DNA of 32,858 bases from Candidatus Omnitrophota bacterium (GTDB taxonomy: Bacteria; Omnitrophota; Gorgyraeia; Zapsychrales; Zapsychraceae). Both the position numbers and the translations under genes were made by a program. Numbering within the stretch: the stretch's first letter is position 1; every line of letters starts with the position of its first letter. The notes below the pieces were generated by a model, which saw nothing but the letters and a program-made list of their open reading frames with translations, ran no database searches and had not been told where the DNA came from. The DNA is taken from NCBI GenBank assembly GCA_018062515.1, contig JAGOSC010000032.1, forward strand, positions 1 to 32,858, read 5' to 3'. Positions 24,724 through 32,758 of the stretch are shown here, piece by piece.

Positions 24724-26150
24724 ACCTGAATGAATTAACGGCCCATGAACTTCTCGAATTAATCCAACAAAAAAAGACTTCCTCGAAGGAAATCCATCAA
24801 GCCGTCCTTAAACAAATCAACACACACGACTCTAAAGTAAATGCGTATTTACGTATTAATCAAGAAGCTAATTACAATGATTCATTGCCTTGTCCAATTC
24901 CTATTGCCATCAAAGATAATATGTGTATGCAGGGAATTGAAACAACTTGCGCTTCCAATATTCTTAAAGGTTTTAAATCACCGTATGATGCGACCGTTAT
25001 CAAAAAGTTAAAAGATAGCGGATCTATTTTAATCGGCAACACCAATATGGATGAATTTGCTTTTGGTTCATCGACAGAAAATTCTTTTTTCGGTCCGACA
25101 CGAAATCCGTGGGATTTAAGCCGTGTTCCCGGCGGTTCCAGCGGCGGATCAGCCGCGGCTGTTGCAGCGCATGAAGCCATTTGGGCCATTGGTTCCGATA
25201 CCGGCGGATCTATTCGTCAACCAGCGGCCTTTTGCGGCGTCGTCGGACTTAAACCAACTTATGGACGCGTATCTCGTTACGGATTAATTGCGTTTGCGTC
25301 GAGCCTTGATCAAATTGGGCCATTCACGAAAGATGTGAGAGACTCAGCTCTTTTATTAAACATTATTGCCGGCTATGATCCTTTGGATTCAACCAGCGCG
25401 AACATTCCCGTGCCTGATTACACAAAATCCTTAATTAATGATGTCAAAGGATTAAAAATCGGTATACCAAAAGAATATTTCATCGACGGATTAGATAGCG
25501 AAGTAAAGCAAGCCATTGATAAAGCTATTTCTGTATTAAAAGACTTAGGCGCTACGTTTGTCGAGATATCATTACCGCACACCGAATACGCCGTTGCTAC
25601 CTATTACATCGTCGCTACCGCCGAAGCGAGTTCAAATTTAGCCCGATTCGACGGTGTTCAATACGGTTTACGTAAATATCCATCTCAAACACGAAGATCC
25701 GCCTTGGTCGATATGTATGATGAATCGCGCGATAGCGGATTCGGCCCGGAATCAAAGCGCCGCATTATTTTGGGAACCTATTCACTTTCCTCAGGATATT
25801 ATGATGCTTATTATTTACGTGGTTTAAAAGTTCGAACCTTGATTAAACAGGATTTTGATAAAGCCTTTGAAACGGTGGATGCTATTATTACTCCGACATC
25901 TCCGACGACAGCATTTAAAGTGGGCGAACGTACCGACGATCCCTTGTCGATGTATTTATCCGATATATTTACCATTTCAGCCAATCTGAGCGGAGTCCCG
26001 GCTTTATCCATGCCTTGTGGTTTTTCAAAAAATGGTTTACCGATTGGCTTACAAATTTTAACCAAGGCCTTTGACGAAGAAATGTTATATCGCGTGGCTT
26101 ATACATACGAACAAAATTCTGATTGGCACAAACAAAAGGCAGCTCTATAA
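24720..26150 (+). CDS. gatA: Asp/Glu-tRNA amidotransferase subunit A
   Basis: GatA is the amidase that releases ammonia from glutamine for the GatB reaction. The 476-aa protein carries the amidase-signature catalytic triad Lys65 (AIKDN), cis-Ser140 (GGSSGGS) and Ser164 (DTGGSIRQPA), with the spacing seen in characterised GatA proteins. Other hallmarks are GNTNMDEFAFGSSTENS, KPTYGRVSRYGL and PTSPTTAFKVGE near the C-terminus. It overlaps gatC by four bases and gatB follows after two. Confidence 0.97.
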   Translation: MNLNELTAHELLELIQQKKTSSKEIHQAVLKQINTHDSKVNAYLRINQEANYNDSLPCPIPIAIKDNMCMQGIETTCASNILKGFKSPYDATVIKKLKDSGSILIGNTNMDEFAFGSSTENSFFGPTRNPWDLSRVPGGSSGGSAAAVAAHEAIWAIGSDTGGSIRQPAAFCGVVGLKPTYGRVSRYGLIAFASSLDQIGPFTKDVRDSALLLNIIAGYDPLDSTSANIPVPDYTKSLINDVKGLKIGIPKEYFIDGLDSEVKQAIDKAISVLKDLGATFVEISLPHTEYAVATYYIVATAEASSNLARFDGVQYGLRKYPSQTRRSALVDMYDESRDSGFGPESKRRIILGTYSLSSGYYDAYYLRGLKVRTLIKQDFDKAFETVDAIITPTSPTTAFKVGERTDDPLSMYLSDIFTISANLSGVPALSMPCGFSKNGLPIGLQILTKAFDEEMLYRVAYTYEQNSDWHKQKAAL

Positions 26151-26152
26151 AC

Positions 26153-27601
26153 ATGTCGACGACCACTCAAAATAAATTTGAAACAGTCATTGGTTTGGAA
26201 GTTCACTTGCAACTTTCAACAAAGACAAAAATGTTTTGCGGATGTCGAAATAAATCCGGACAGCAACCGAATACACAGGTTTGTCCGGTCTGCCTAGGCC
26301 TTCCCGGATCACTTCCCGTCGTCAATAAAAAGGCTTTGGATTACGCGGTTCGCGTCGGATTAGCCCTCAACTGTAAAATTAATTCATTCGTTAAATTTGA
26401 CCGAAAAAATTACTATTATCCGGATTGTCCGAAGAATTATCAAATTTCTCAATTTGATCAGCCCATTTGTTATCAAGGTCACATTGATATTCCTCTCGAT
26501 GAAAAACGCACAAAGCGTATTGGAATTACGCGGGCCCATTTGGAAGAAGATGCAGGTAAGCTTGTTCACGCCGAGGGCGCTAGTCTCGTCGACTACAATC
26601 GAACAGGAACGCCGTTGATTGAAATCGTTTCAGAACCTGACCTACGCAGCCCACAAGAGGCCTATGACTACTTACAAACGCTCAAATTAATTTTATCTTA
26701 CCTCGGCGTTTCGGATTGCGACATGGAAAAGGGAAGCCTGCGTTGTGATGCCAACGTTTCTATTCGTGAATTCGGAGCTCCTAAATTCGGAACTAAAACA
26801 GAATTAAAGAATATGAATTCCTTTAAGGCTGTACGAACCGCTTTGGAATTTGAAGTTTCCCGTCAAGAAAAAATGGTTTCCGCCGGAGAAAAAGTTATTC
26901 AGGAAACACTTTTATGGGATGAAAATAAAATGATCACGATCGCGATGCGCTCGAAAGAACAGGCCCACGATTATCGCTACTTCCCAGAACCTGATTTGGT
27001 TCCATTTACCATTTCATCGTCGGTTATTGATGATATTAAAAAGAATTTACCCGAATTACCCGAGGCTAAACTTGAACGGTTTATGAAAGACTATAAATTA
27101 TCAGAATATGATGCCCGAATTATCATTCAAGACATTCAGATGACTCATTTCTTTGAGGAATGCGGCAAACTTTATCAGGATTTCAAAAAAATATGTAATT
27201 GGCTTAACGGTGCTGTTTTGCAGGAAATCAATGAACGAAAAAAAGCAATTACAGAACTTAAGTTAACACCGCAAGATCTAACCGAATTGATTAAGCAGGT
27301 CGACGATGCGACCGTCAGCAATTTGGTCGCCAAAGACATTCTTAAAGACATGTTAAGTACAGGAAAAAATTCTAAAACAATTATCGCTGAAAAAGGTTTA
27401 GCCCAAGTTTCGGACGAAGGCGCACTGATTTCTATCGTCGATGATCTCATCCAAGAAAATACAGCCATTGTTGAACAGATTAAAGCCGGTAAAGAAAGCG
27501 CCATTGGGTTTCTCGTCGGTCAAGCGATGAAAAAATCTCAAGGCAAGGCCAATCCCAAAAAATTGGGTGATATTATTAAAAGGAGGCTTCTCAATGGGTA
27601 A
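26153..27601 (+). CDS. gatB: Asp/Glu-tRNA amidotransferase subunit B
   Basis: GatB activates the carboxyl group of mischarged Glu- or Asp-tRNA with ATP and transfers ammonia to it. The 482-aa protein has ETVIGLEVHLQL, a zinc-binding pair CGC...CPVC, then PVVNKKALDYAV, DRKNYYYPDCPKNYQISQ and HLEEDAGKL. The helical tail and YqeY-like domain end in GKANPKKLGDIIKRRL. I start it at ATG 26153, just after gatA; an open frame back to 26123 would overlap gatA and has no ribosome-binding site. The end overlaps ctpA by eight bases. Confidence 0.97.
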   Translation: MSTTTQNKFETVIGLEVHLQLSTKTKMFCGCRNKSGQQPNTQVCPVCLGLPGSLPVVNKKALDYAVRVGLALNCKINSFVKFDRKNYYYPDCPKNYQISQFDQPICYQGHIDIPLDEKRTKRIGITRAHLEEDAGKLVHAEGASLVDYNRTGTPLIEIVSEPDLRSPQEAYDYLQTLKLILSYLGVSDCDMEKGSLRCDANVSIREFGAPKFGTKTELKNMNSFKAVRTALEFEVSRQEKMVSAGEKVIQETLLWDENKMITIAMRSKEQAHDYRYFPEPDLVPFTISSSVIDDIKKNLPELPEAKLERFMKDYKLSEYDARIIIQDIQMTHFFEECGKLYQDFKKICNWLNGAVLQEINERKKAITELKLTPQDLTELIKQVDDATVSNLVAKDILKDMLSTGKNSKTIIAEKGLAQVSDEGALISIVDDLIQENTAIVEQIKAGKESAIGFLVGQAMKKSQGKANPKKLGDIIKRRLLNG

Positions 27602-28991
27602 GAAATTTATTATCGTTATCGCCACGATCGTTTCATTTTTGTCGATAACAACACTAGCCATATCTCAAATGGATCGAAAAACAAAGGATGATCTATATTC
27701 TCAAATTGAACTTTACAGTTATACCTTGACGACGATTCAAGCCGATTACGTCGAGGAAATTCCGCCAAAAGATCTTATTTACGGATCATTAAAAGGCATG
27801 TTATCAACGCTTGATCCGCACAGCCAATTTCTGGATCCGGATGAATATAAGGAATTAAAAACCGAAACTCAAGGCAAGTTCGGAGGATTAGGTATAGAAA
27901 TTTCCATTCGTGACGGTTTACTTACCATTATCAGTCCAATTGAAGATACTCCCGCGTGGAACGCGGGAATTAAAGCCGGAGACCGGATTGTTAAAATCGA
28001 AGATAAATTAACGAAAGACATCACGTTGGGAGACGCGGTAAAATTACTTCGCGGAAAACCTGGTACAGAAATCAGAATTACGATTCTTCGCGAATCTGAA
28101 TTTAAAATTGAAGAGTTTAAATTAACACGTGAAATTATTCATATTCAGGACGTTAAAAATGTGCAAGTTCTGAAAGATAATATTGGGTATATCCGTTTAA
28201 CTGAATTTCGTGAAGATTCAGCGACGGAATTTCGAAAAGGTTTGGACACATTGGGAAAAGACGGAGCAACCGGTTTAATTCTCGATTTACGCAACAATCC
28301 CGGCGGACTACTGAATGTCGCCATTAAAATAACGGAAGAATTTTTACCGTCAGGGACTCCGATTGTATCCACAAAGGGCCGACGCAAATCGCAAGATACG
28401 GAAACATTTTCATCCAATAACAGCCACGTCGTCGAATGGCCAATGGTTATTTTAATCAATGAAGGAAGCGCCTCGGGAAGTGAAATTCTAGCCGGTGCTT
28501 TAAAAGACAATAAACGCGCTATTATCCTGGGAACAAAATCATTCGGTAAAGGTTCCGTTCAATCGGTTATACCATTACCCGACGGTTCCGGATTGCGTTT
28601 AACAACCAGTAAATATTACACACCTTCCGGTGTAACCATTCACGGAAAAGGGATTGAACCGGATATTGTCATCGAAAAAATTAATTCAAAAGAAGAAGAT
28701 GAAGAGGAAAATACCGACGGAAAAGCTAAAAAAGAAGATAGTAAAGACAAGGTCGAAAAAATATTTGATGATATAGAAAGTAAAGAAAGCGCCGATCCTG
28801 AAGCCTTAAAATTGTCAAAGAAAGAGCAGGAAGACCGTGAGCGTTTACTGAATGACAATCAGGTGATTAGTGCCATGAGCGTCATCAAAGGTATTCGCGT
28901 TTATAAAAGTTTCGCAGACCGTCCGGAACCTGTATTTCACGAAATTCAAAAAGACAAACCAAAGGAAAGTGAAGCTCCGACGACATTATAA
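27594..28991 (+). CDS. C-terminal processing protease (S41 family) with PDZ domain
   Basis: S41 proteases of the CtpA/Prc type cut periplasmic proteins near their C-terminus. The 465-aa product has an N-terminal signal or anchor helix, then a helical segment (LKGMLSTLDPHSQFLDPDEY), a PDZ domain at about 92-165 (GGLGIEISI, AGDRIVKI) and the peptidase domain. The Ser-Lys dyad is visible as Ser294 in NEGSASGSE and Lys319 in GTKSFGKGSVQ, 25 residues apart as in known members. The tail is highly charged (EEDEEEN, KAKKEDSKDK). AGGAGG at 27581-27586 fixes the start. It shares one base with tsaD. Family is clear; the exact orthologue name is not. Confidence 0.92.
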   Translation: MGKKFIIVIATIVSFLSITTLAISQMDRKTKDDLYSQIELYSYTLTTIQADYVEEIPPKDLIYGSLKGMLSTLDPHSQFLDPDEYKELKTETQGKFGGLGIEISIRDGLLTIISPIEDTPAWNAGIKAGDRIVKIEDKLTKDITLGDAVKLLRGKPGTEIRITILRESEFKIEEFKLTREIIHIQDVKNVQVLKDNIGYIRLTEFREDSATEFRKGLDTLGKDGATGLILDLRNNPGGLLNVAIKITEEFLPSGTPIVSTKGRRKSQDTETFSSNNSHVVEWPMVILINEGSASGSEILAGALKDNKRAIILGTKSFGKGSVQSVIPLPDGSGLRLTTSKYYTPSGVTIHGKGIEPDIVIEKINSKEEDEEENTDGKAKKEDSKDKVEKIFDDIESKESADPEALKLSKKEQEDRERLLNDNQVISAMSVIKGIRVYKSFADRPEPVFHEIQKDKPKESEAPTTL

Positions 28992-29962
28992 TGAATATCT
29001 TAGGCATAGAAACATCCTGTGATGAAACGGCGGCTGCGATTGTACAAGATGGGCAGCTGATCCACTCCAATATTGTTGTTTCGAGCCTGAAGGAACATGA
29101 AAAATACGGCGGGATTATTCCGGAAATTGCTTCTCGACGACAACTCGAATGTATTCAAGCGGTTGTTGAACAAGCCTTGGAAAAAGCGAAAATGGATTTT
29201 GATAAGATTGACGCCATTGCCGTAACGAGTCATCCAGGGCTCATTGGTTCACTGTTAGTGGGTTTATCATTTAGCCGTGCGTTAAGTTACCGGACCAATA
29301 AAAAATTAATTGAAGTCGACCATATTCGCGCGCATTTATATGCGAATTTTCTTCGCTTTCCCGACGAAGATAAGGCCTTACCAAGTTTACCGGCCATCGG
29401 ATTGGTTGTTTCGGGAGGGCATACCAGTTTATATCACATCACTCGGTTTGATCAGTTTGACCTTTTAGGTCAAACGAGAGATGATGCTGCCGGAGAGGCT
29501 TTTGACAAAGTCGCGCGCATCTTAAATTTAGGTTATCCCGGCGGGCCGGCGATACAAAAAACCGCCCAAAAGATTAAGAATACAGACTTACAATTTACAT
29601 CCGCGCAATTACCTGCTACATTAGATTTTAGTTTTAGCGGAATTAAAACGGCGGTTCTTTATCATCATCGAGATTATAAAGGAACTTCAAGTTATCCAGT
29701 CGAAGAAGTAGCCTTCGCGTTTCAAGATAGCGTTACAAAAGTTCTTGCTGAAAAATCAATCAAAGCTTGCCGCCAAAAAAATTGCAAAACATTACTTGTC
29801 GGCGGCGGAGTGGCCGCGAATACAAGTTTACGGCAAAAACTCATCGATCTCGGTCAAAAAAATAATATAGATGTCTTTTTTCCGCCGATGTCACTGTGTT
29901 TAGATAATGCAGCCATGATCGCGGGACTGGGTTATCAAATTTTAAATCAAAGCAAAAAATAA
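28991..29962 (+). CDS. tsaD: TsaD, tRNA N6-threonylcarbamoyladenosine transferase
   Basis: TsaD transfers the threonylcarbamoyl group to A37 of ANN-decoding tRNAs. The 323-aa ASKHA-fold protein begins LGIETSCDETAAAIV and has GGIIPEIASRR, the metal-binding HIRAH (His111, His115), VVSGGHTSLY and the GEAFDKVARILNLGYPGGP stretch. Near the C-terminus VGGGVAANTSLR and CLDNAAMIAGLG carry the last metal-ligand Asp. It is slightly short at the C-terminal end but complete. It follows ctpA directly; the bactofilin gene comes 42 bases later. Confidence 0.96.
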   Translation: MNILGIETSCDETAAAIVQDGQLIHSNIVVSSLKEHEKYGGIIPEIASRRQLECIQAVVEQALEKAKMDFDKIDAIAVTSHPGLIGSLLVGLSFSRALSYRTNKKLIEVDHIRAHLYANFLRFPDEDKALPSLPAIGLVVSGGHTSLYHITRFDQFDLLGQTRDDAAGEAFDKVARILNLGYPGGPAIQKTAQKIKNTDLQFTSAQLPATLDFSFSGIKTAVLYHHRDYKGTSSYPVEEVAFAFQDSVTKVLAEKSIKACRQKNCKTLLVGGGVAANTSLRQKLIDLGQKNNIDVFFPPMSLCLDNAAMIAGLGYQILNQSKK

Positions 29963-30004
29963 ATATAAAATTAAAGTAAAAATTTATTAGGTGAGGAGAA
30001 CAAT

Positions 30005-30544
30005 ATGGCACTAGGACGAAAACCAATCAGAGAGGAAGTTGTGGATAAATCCATTGAAATTAACGCGCAAATGCAAGGTTCATTGAAATTCAATGACTCT
30101 GTTAATTTGAAAATTAACGGACAATTTTCCGGCAACTTAGAGACCAAAGGGACATTAACGATCGGCAGTGAAGGGGTCGTCAATGCAAATATCGTCGGGG
30201 ACAATATTGTTATCGCCGGAAAAGTAACAGGAGACATTACCGCGCATATTATGCTGGTTTTAATGCCGACGTCGATCTTAACGGGAAATATTAAGACACC
30301 AAAATTAAATATCGTCGAAGGCGCCGTGTTTCAAGGCCGATGCCAAATGTCCAACATCACAGCTGCTGCTGAAAATCCTGACTTACTGGATATTACGGAT
30401 GTGGCTAAATATCTTGAGATCGATTTGCAAGAAATTGAGGCCCTGGCGAATGCGGGAAAAATACCGGCGACGAAACAAGGTAAGAACTGGAAATTTGAAC
30501 GCTCAACGATTGATCAATGGGCCGCTTCCGGTAAACTTTCATAG
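30005..30544 (+). CDS. Bactofilin with a C-terminal excisionase-like helix-turn-helix domain
   Basis: Bactofilins polymerise into cytoskeletal filaments, often membrane-associated. In this 179-aa protein, residues about 15-117 match the bactofilin beta-helix core: repeated short strands with SLKFNDSVNLKINGQ, GTLTIGSEGVV, VTGDITA, PTSILTGNI and VEGAVFQGRCQM. A short Ala-rich linker leads to residues 127-174 (LLDITDVAKYLEID, EALANAGKIPATKQG, then NWKFERSTIDQW), which follow the excisionase/MerR-like HTH_17 pattern of a winged DNA-binding domain. The start has a strong GGTGAGGAGAA site. The fusion is unusual: most bactofilins end in short Pro- or charge-rich tails. The following gene encodes a second HTH_17 protein with a membrane helix. 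DNA binding is inferred; HTH_17 folds can also serve protein contacts. Confidence 0.85.
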   Translation: MALGRKPIREEVVDKSIEINAQMQGSLKFNDSVNLKINGQFSGNLETKGTLTIGSEGVVNANIVGDNIVIAGKVTGDITAHIMLVLMPTSILTGNIKTPKLNIVEGAVFQGRCQMSNITAAAENPDLLDITDVAKYLEIDLQEIEALANAGKIPATKQGKNWKFERSTIDQWAASGKLS

Positions 30545-30560
30545 TTTTGAGGATTAAAAA

Positions 30561-30869
30561 ATGATGTCAACCACGACACAATACGTTTCCGTTCGGGAAA
30601 CCGCTCAAATCTTATCTATTTCAGAAAAAAAAGTGATGGATTTGATTCAACAGAGGAAACTTCAGGCCTATAAAATTGCCGATAAGTTTCTTCGTCTTAA
30701 AAAAGTCGAGGTTTTAGCCTTACGGAATACAGGAAATGTGGCGAGTGAAGACATCAAGTTTGAATATACAAAAGCCGAGCGGATTAAAGATTTTTTTTAT
30801 TATAATGACTATTATATTATTTCGTTCTTAATTTCAGTCGTTTTACTGTATGTCATTTTTTATACGTGA
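30561..30869 (+). CDS. Tail-anchored helix-turn-helix protein
   Basis: A 102-aa protein with two visible parts. Residues about 8-56 (VSVRETAQILSISEKKVMDLI, QRKLQAYKIADKFLRLKK; quoted in pieces) follow the excisionase-type HTH_17 pattern, as in the tail of the preceding bactofilin. A charged linker with two Tyr-rich patches (FEYTKAERIK, FFYYNDYY) then leads to one C-terminal transmembrane helix (about 84-101) ending in FYT. The HTH would stay in the cytoplasm with the C-terminus in the membrane. GAGGA lies before the ATG; the start may be 30561 or 30564. It is 16 bases after the bactofilin gene, so the two are surely co-transcribed. I do not recognise a named family. Function unknown; a membrane tether for DNA or for the bactofilin is an inference. 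Confidence 0.8.
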   Translation: MMSTTTQYVSVRETAQILSISEKKVMDLIQQRKLQAYKIADKFLRLKKVEVLALRNTGNVASEDIKFEYTKAERIKDFFYYNDYYIISFLISVVLLYVIFYT

Positions 30870-30918
30870 ACCCGTCTTGATTCGTGGTAATTTCCATAAC
30901 TTTCATTTGAGAAATGAC

Positions 30919-30947
30919 TTGCTATTTAAAGCTCTTTAACGTAAACT
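30919..30947 (+). promoter_or_regulatory. Probable promoter of the tRNA gene
   Basis: TTGCTA (30919-30924) and TAAACT (30942-30947) are 17 bases apart, placing a start near 30954, about 35 bases before the tRNA. The hexamers are moderate matches. Confidence 0.45.
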
Positions 30948-30988
30948 TTTTATAAAATTTGCGTCTGAATTTCATATTTGTGCTTTTT

Positions 30989-31066
30989 GGCGGGGTAGCT
31001 CAGCTGGTTTAGAGCGCTCGGCTCATACCCGAAAGGTCGACGGTTCAATCCCGTCCCCCGCTACCA
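30989..31066 (+). tRNA. tRNA with CAU anticodon, probably elongator tRNA-Met
   Basis: A complete cloverleaf of 78 bases with encoded CCA. The acceptor stem is GGCGGGG with CCCCGCT, including a G1-T72 wobble. The D stem is GCTC/GAGC, the anticodon loop CTCATAC (CAT), the variable loop AGGTC, the T stem GACGG/CCGTC with loop TTCAATC, discriminator A. C27-A43 is mismatched. Initiator features (C1-A72 mismatch, three G-C pairs below the anticodon loop) are absent. The G1-T72 pair resembles Bacillus-type elongator tRNA-Met, but a CAT anticodon could also be tRNA-Ile2, modified by TilS, whose gene lies 630 bases downstream. Confidence 0.93.
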
Positions 31067-31116
31067 TTTATAAATTGTAAAATAAATCTAATCACACTCC
31101 TGCCCGAGACTTTACC

Positions 31117-31680
31117 ATGAGTTATTTAAAAACAATCAGTTTACTTATTTTTTTCCTTTGTATTTCTGTCCACCGGTGTCCAGCCCAAGAAGAATTTGAT
31201 TTTCTTTTAAAGAACTCTAAAAATTATGAACATGTCGTCGTTAAAGAAATTCATAGCGCCGACACCTTTACAATCCGTAATCAGGAAAATCAAAAAGAAA
31301 CAATAAAAATGATCGGTATCAAGGCACTTAAAGCTCCTAGATCAAAAAGGATAGAGGCTGAACGTGACGAGTACGGTTTTATCATCAAGCCCGATGTTGA
31401 TCCCGAATCACCGATTGAAGAACAATCCTTTAATTTTGTTAAGGGATTGCTTCAAGATAAAACTGTCCGCTTGGAGTTCGATTCTTCGAAAAAGGATGAA
31501 GACAACAATACATTGGCCTATGTTTTTCTCGTAGATGATAATACATTTATCAATGCCGAGATTTTACGGCAAGGTATGTCCGAACTTCAAATCCGCCCGC
31601 CTAATACAAAATATAAAGAGCAATTACGCCAAGCATACCGAGACGCCCGTACAGAAAAGCGTGGACTTCAAAGTCAATAA
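31117..31680 (+). CDS. Secreted SNase-fold protein with degenerate active site
   Basis: A 187-aa exported protein. A signal peptide (to about residue 23, CPA before QEE) is followed by a staphylococcal-nuclease-like (TNase) domain: VVVKEIHSADTFTIR, IKMIGIKALKAP, LLQDKTVRLEFD and TLAYVFLVDDNTFINAEIL. The fold signature is clear, but the catalytic positions have changed. Where active enzymes have R-L-I-G-I-D-T-P-E this protein has K-M-I-G-I-K-A-L-K, and the Arg of G-R-x-L-A-Y is Asn. Nuclease activity is therefore unlikely. The cysteine in the leader does not fit a good lipobox. It lies between the tRNA and tilS. A binding or structural role in the periplasm is inferred. Confidence 0.8.
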   Translation: MSYLKTISLLIFFLCISVHRCPAQEEFDFLLKNSKNYEHVVVKEIHSADTFTIRNQENQKETIKMIGIKALKAPRSKRIEAERDEYGFIIKPDVDPESPIEEQSFNFVKGLLQDKTVRLEFDSSKKDEDNNTLAYVFLVDDNTFINAEILRQGMSELQIRPPNTKYKEQLRQAYRDARTEKRGLQSQ

Positions 31681-31698
31681 TTCACCGTTGATCAACCC

Positions 31699-32694
31699 AT
31701 GACGATCATTCAAAAAGTCAAAATTTTCATTAAAAGAAACCACTTATTTCAGCCCGGAGACAGAGTCCTCGTCGGTGTTTCCGGCGGGCCAGATTCCGTC
31801 GCATTATTATCGATTTTAGGCCAACTGAAACACGAACTCGGGATTCAGATTCATGCCGCGCACTATAATCATCAATTACGTCCGACGGCGATGCGGGATC
31901 AAAAATTTGTTGAAGAATTATGTTCTACTTTAAATGTTGGTTATTCTTCTGCAAAAAGCACAACCTTAAAAAATAAAAAGACCGGTTCTATCGAAGAGGC
32001 GGCGCGAAAAGAGAGACTGGATTTTCTCATTAACACAAAAAAGAAATTAAAATTTCATAGCATTGCGCTTGCCCATACAAAAGATGATTTAGCTGAGACA
32101 ATTTTGATGCGCATTATTCGGGGCGCAGGGTTGCAGGGTCTAAGGGCAATTCAACCACTTTCTGAAATAAATGGCTCTAAAATCATTCATCCGTTTTTGG
32201 ATTTATCGAAACAGGAAATTCTGAAGTATCTTAAGCAATTTAATATCCCATATAAAATTGATCCAACCAATCAACAGTTAAAATTTTTCAGAAATAAAAT
32301 CCGTTTAAATCTCATACCGCTTCTAGAAAAAGAATACAATCCCAATATAAAGGAATCTCTTATTAACCTTTTCTCGACGATGAGTACGGATTATGATTTT
32401 TTATTAACGCAAACCAATGAAATATTCCCAAACCTGTGCCGGGTCAATCTGAAAAATCAAACTATAAGTGTTAATTCGGAAAAATTGCTTAAACAACCCG
32501 TCAGTTTACGCCGCATGTTGTTTCGACAGGCTTATAAAACATTAAAAGGAGACACCAATCTCCTTGAACAAAAACATATATTAGCTGTCGAACGGTTATT
32601 AACGGAAATGCCGCATGACTCGATTGTTGATTGGCCATACGGAATTAGCATTAGTAAAACAAAAAGTGCAATTTTGATTAATCGCCATGAATAA
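31699..32694 (+). CDS. tilS: tRNA(Ile)-lysidine synthase, short form
   Basis: TilS attaches lysine to C34 of tRNA-Ile2 (CAU) so that it reads AUA. The 331-aa protein has the N-type ATP pyrophosphatase P-loop SGGPDS (28-33), AAHYNHQLRP, the catalytic AHTKDDLAETILMR (125-138) and IDPTN...FFRNKIRLNLIPLL typical of TilS. It lacks most of the C-terminal domain of the longer E. coli type, like the short enzymes of some thermophiles. The ribosome-binding site before ATG 31699 is poor. tilS followed by ftsH is a conserved order; the hpt gene often between them is absent here. Confidence 0.94.
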   Translation: MTIIQKVKIFIKRNHLFQPGDRVLVGVSGGPDSVALLSILGQLKHELGIQIHAAHYNHQLRPTAMRDQKFVEELCSTLNVGYSSAKSTTLKNKKTGSIEEAARKERLDFLINTKKKLKFHSIALAHTKDDLAETILMRIIRGAGLQGLRAIQPLSEINGSKIIHPFLDLSKQEILKYLKQFNIPYKIDPTNQQLKFFRNKIRLNLIPLLEKEYNPNIKESLINLFSTMSTDYDFLLTQTNEIFPNLCRVNLKNQTISVNSEKLLKQPVSLRRMLFRQAYKTLKGDTNLLEQKHILAVERLLTEMPHDSIVDWPYGISISKTKSAILINRHE

Positions 32695-32697
32695 TCC

Positions 32698-32725
32698 TTG
32701 ATATTAATATTAAAAAGTATATAAT
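32698..32725 (+). promoter_or_regulatory. Probable promoter of the ftsH-like gene
   Basis: TTGATA (32698-32703) and a perfect TATAAT (32720-32725) are 16 bases apart in the 64-base gap after tilS, giving a start about 27 bases before the ATG. Confidence 0.6.
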
Positions 32726-32758
32726 TGCTTATTCATCAGTTTGTAATCGCAGGTACCT

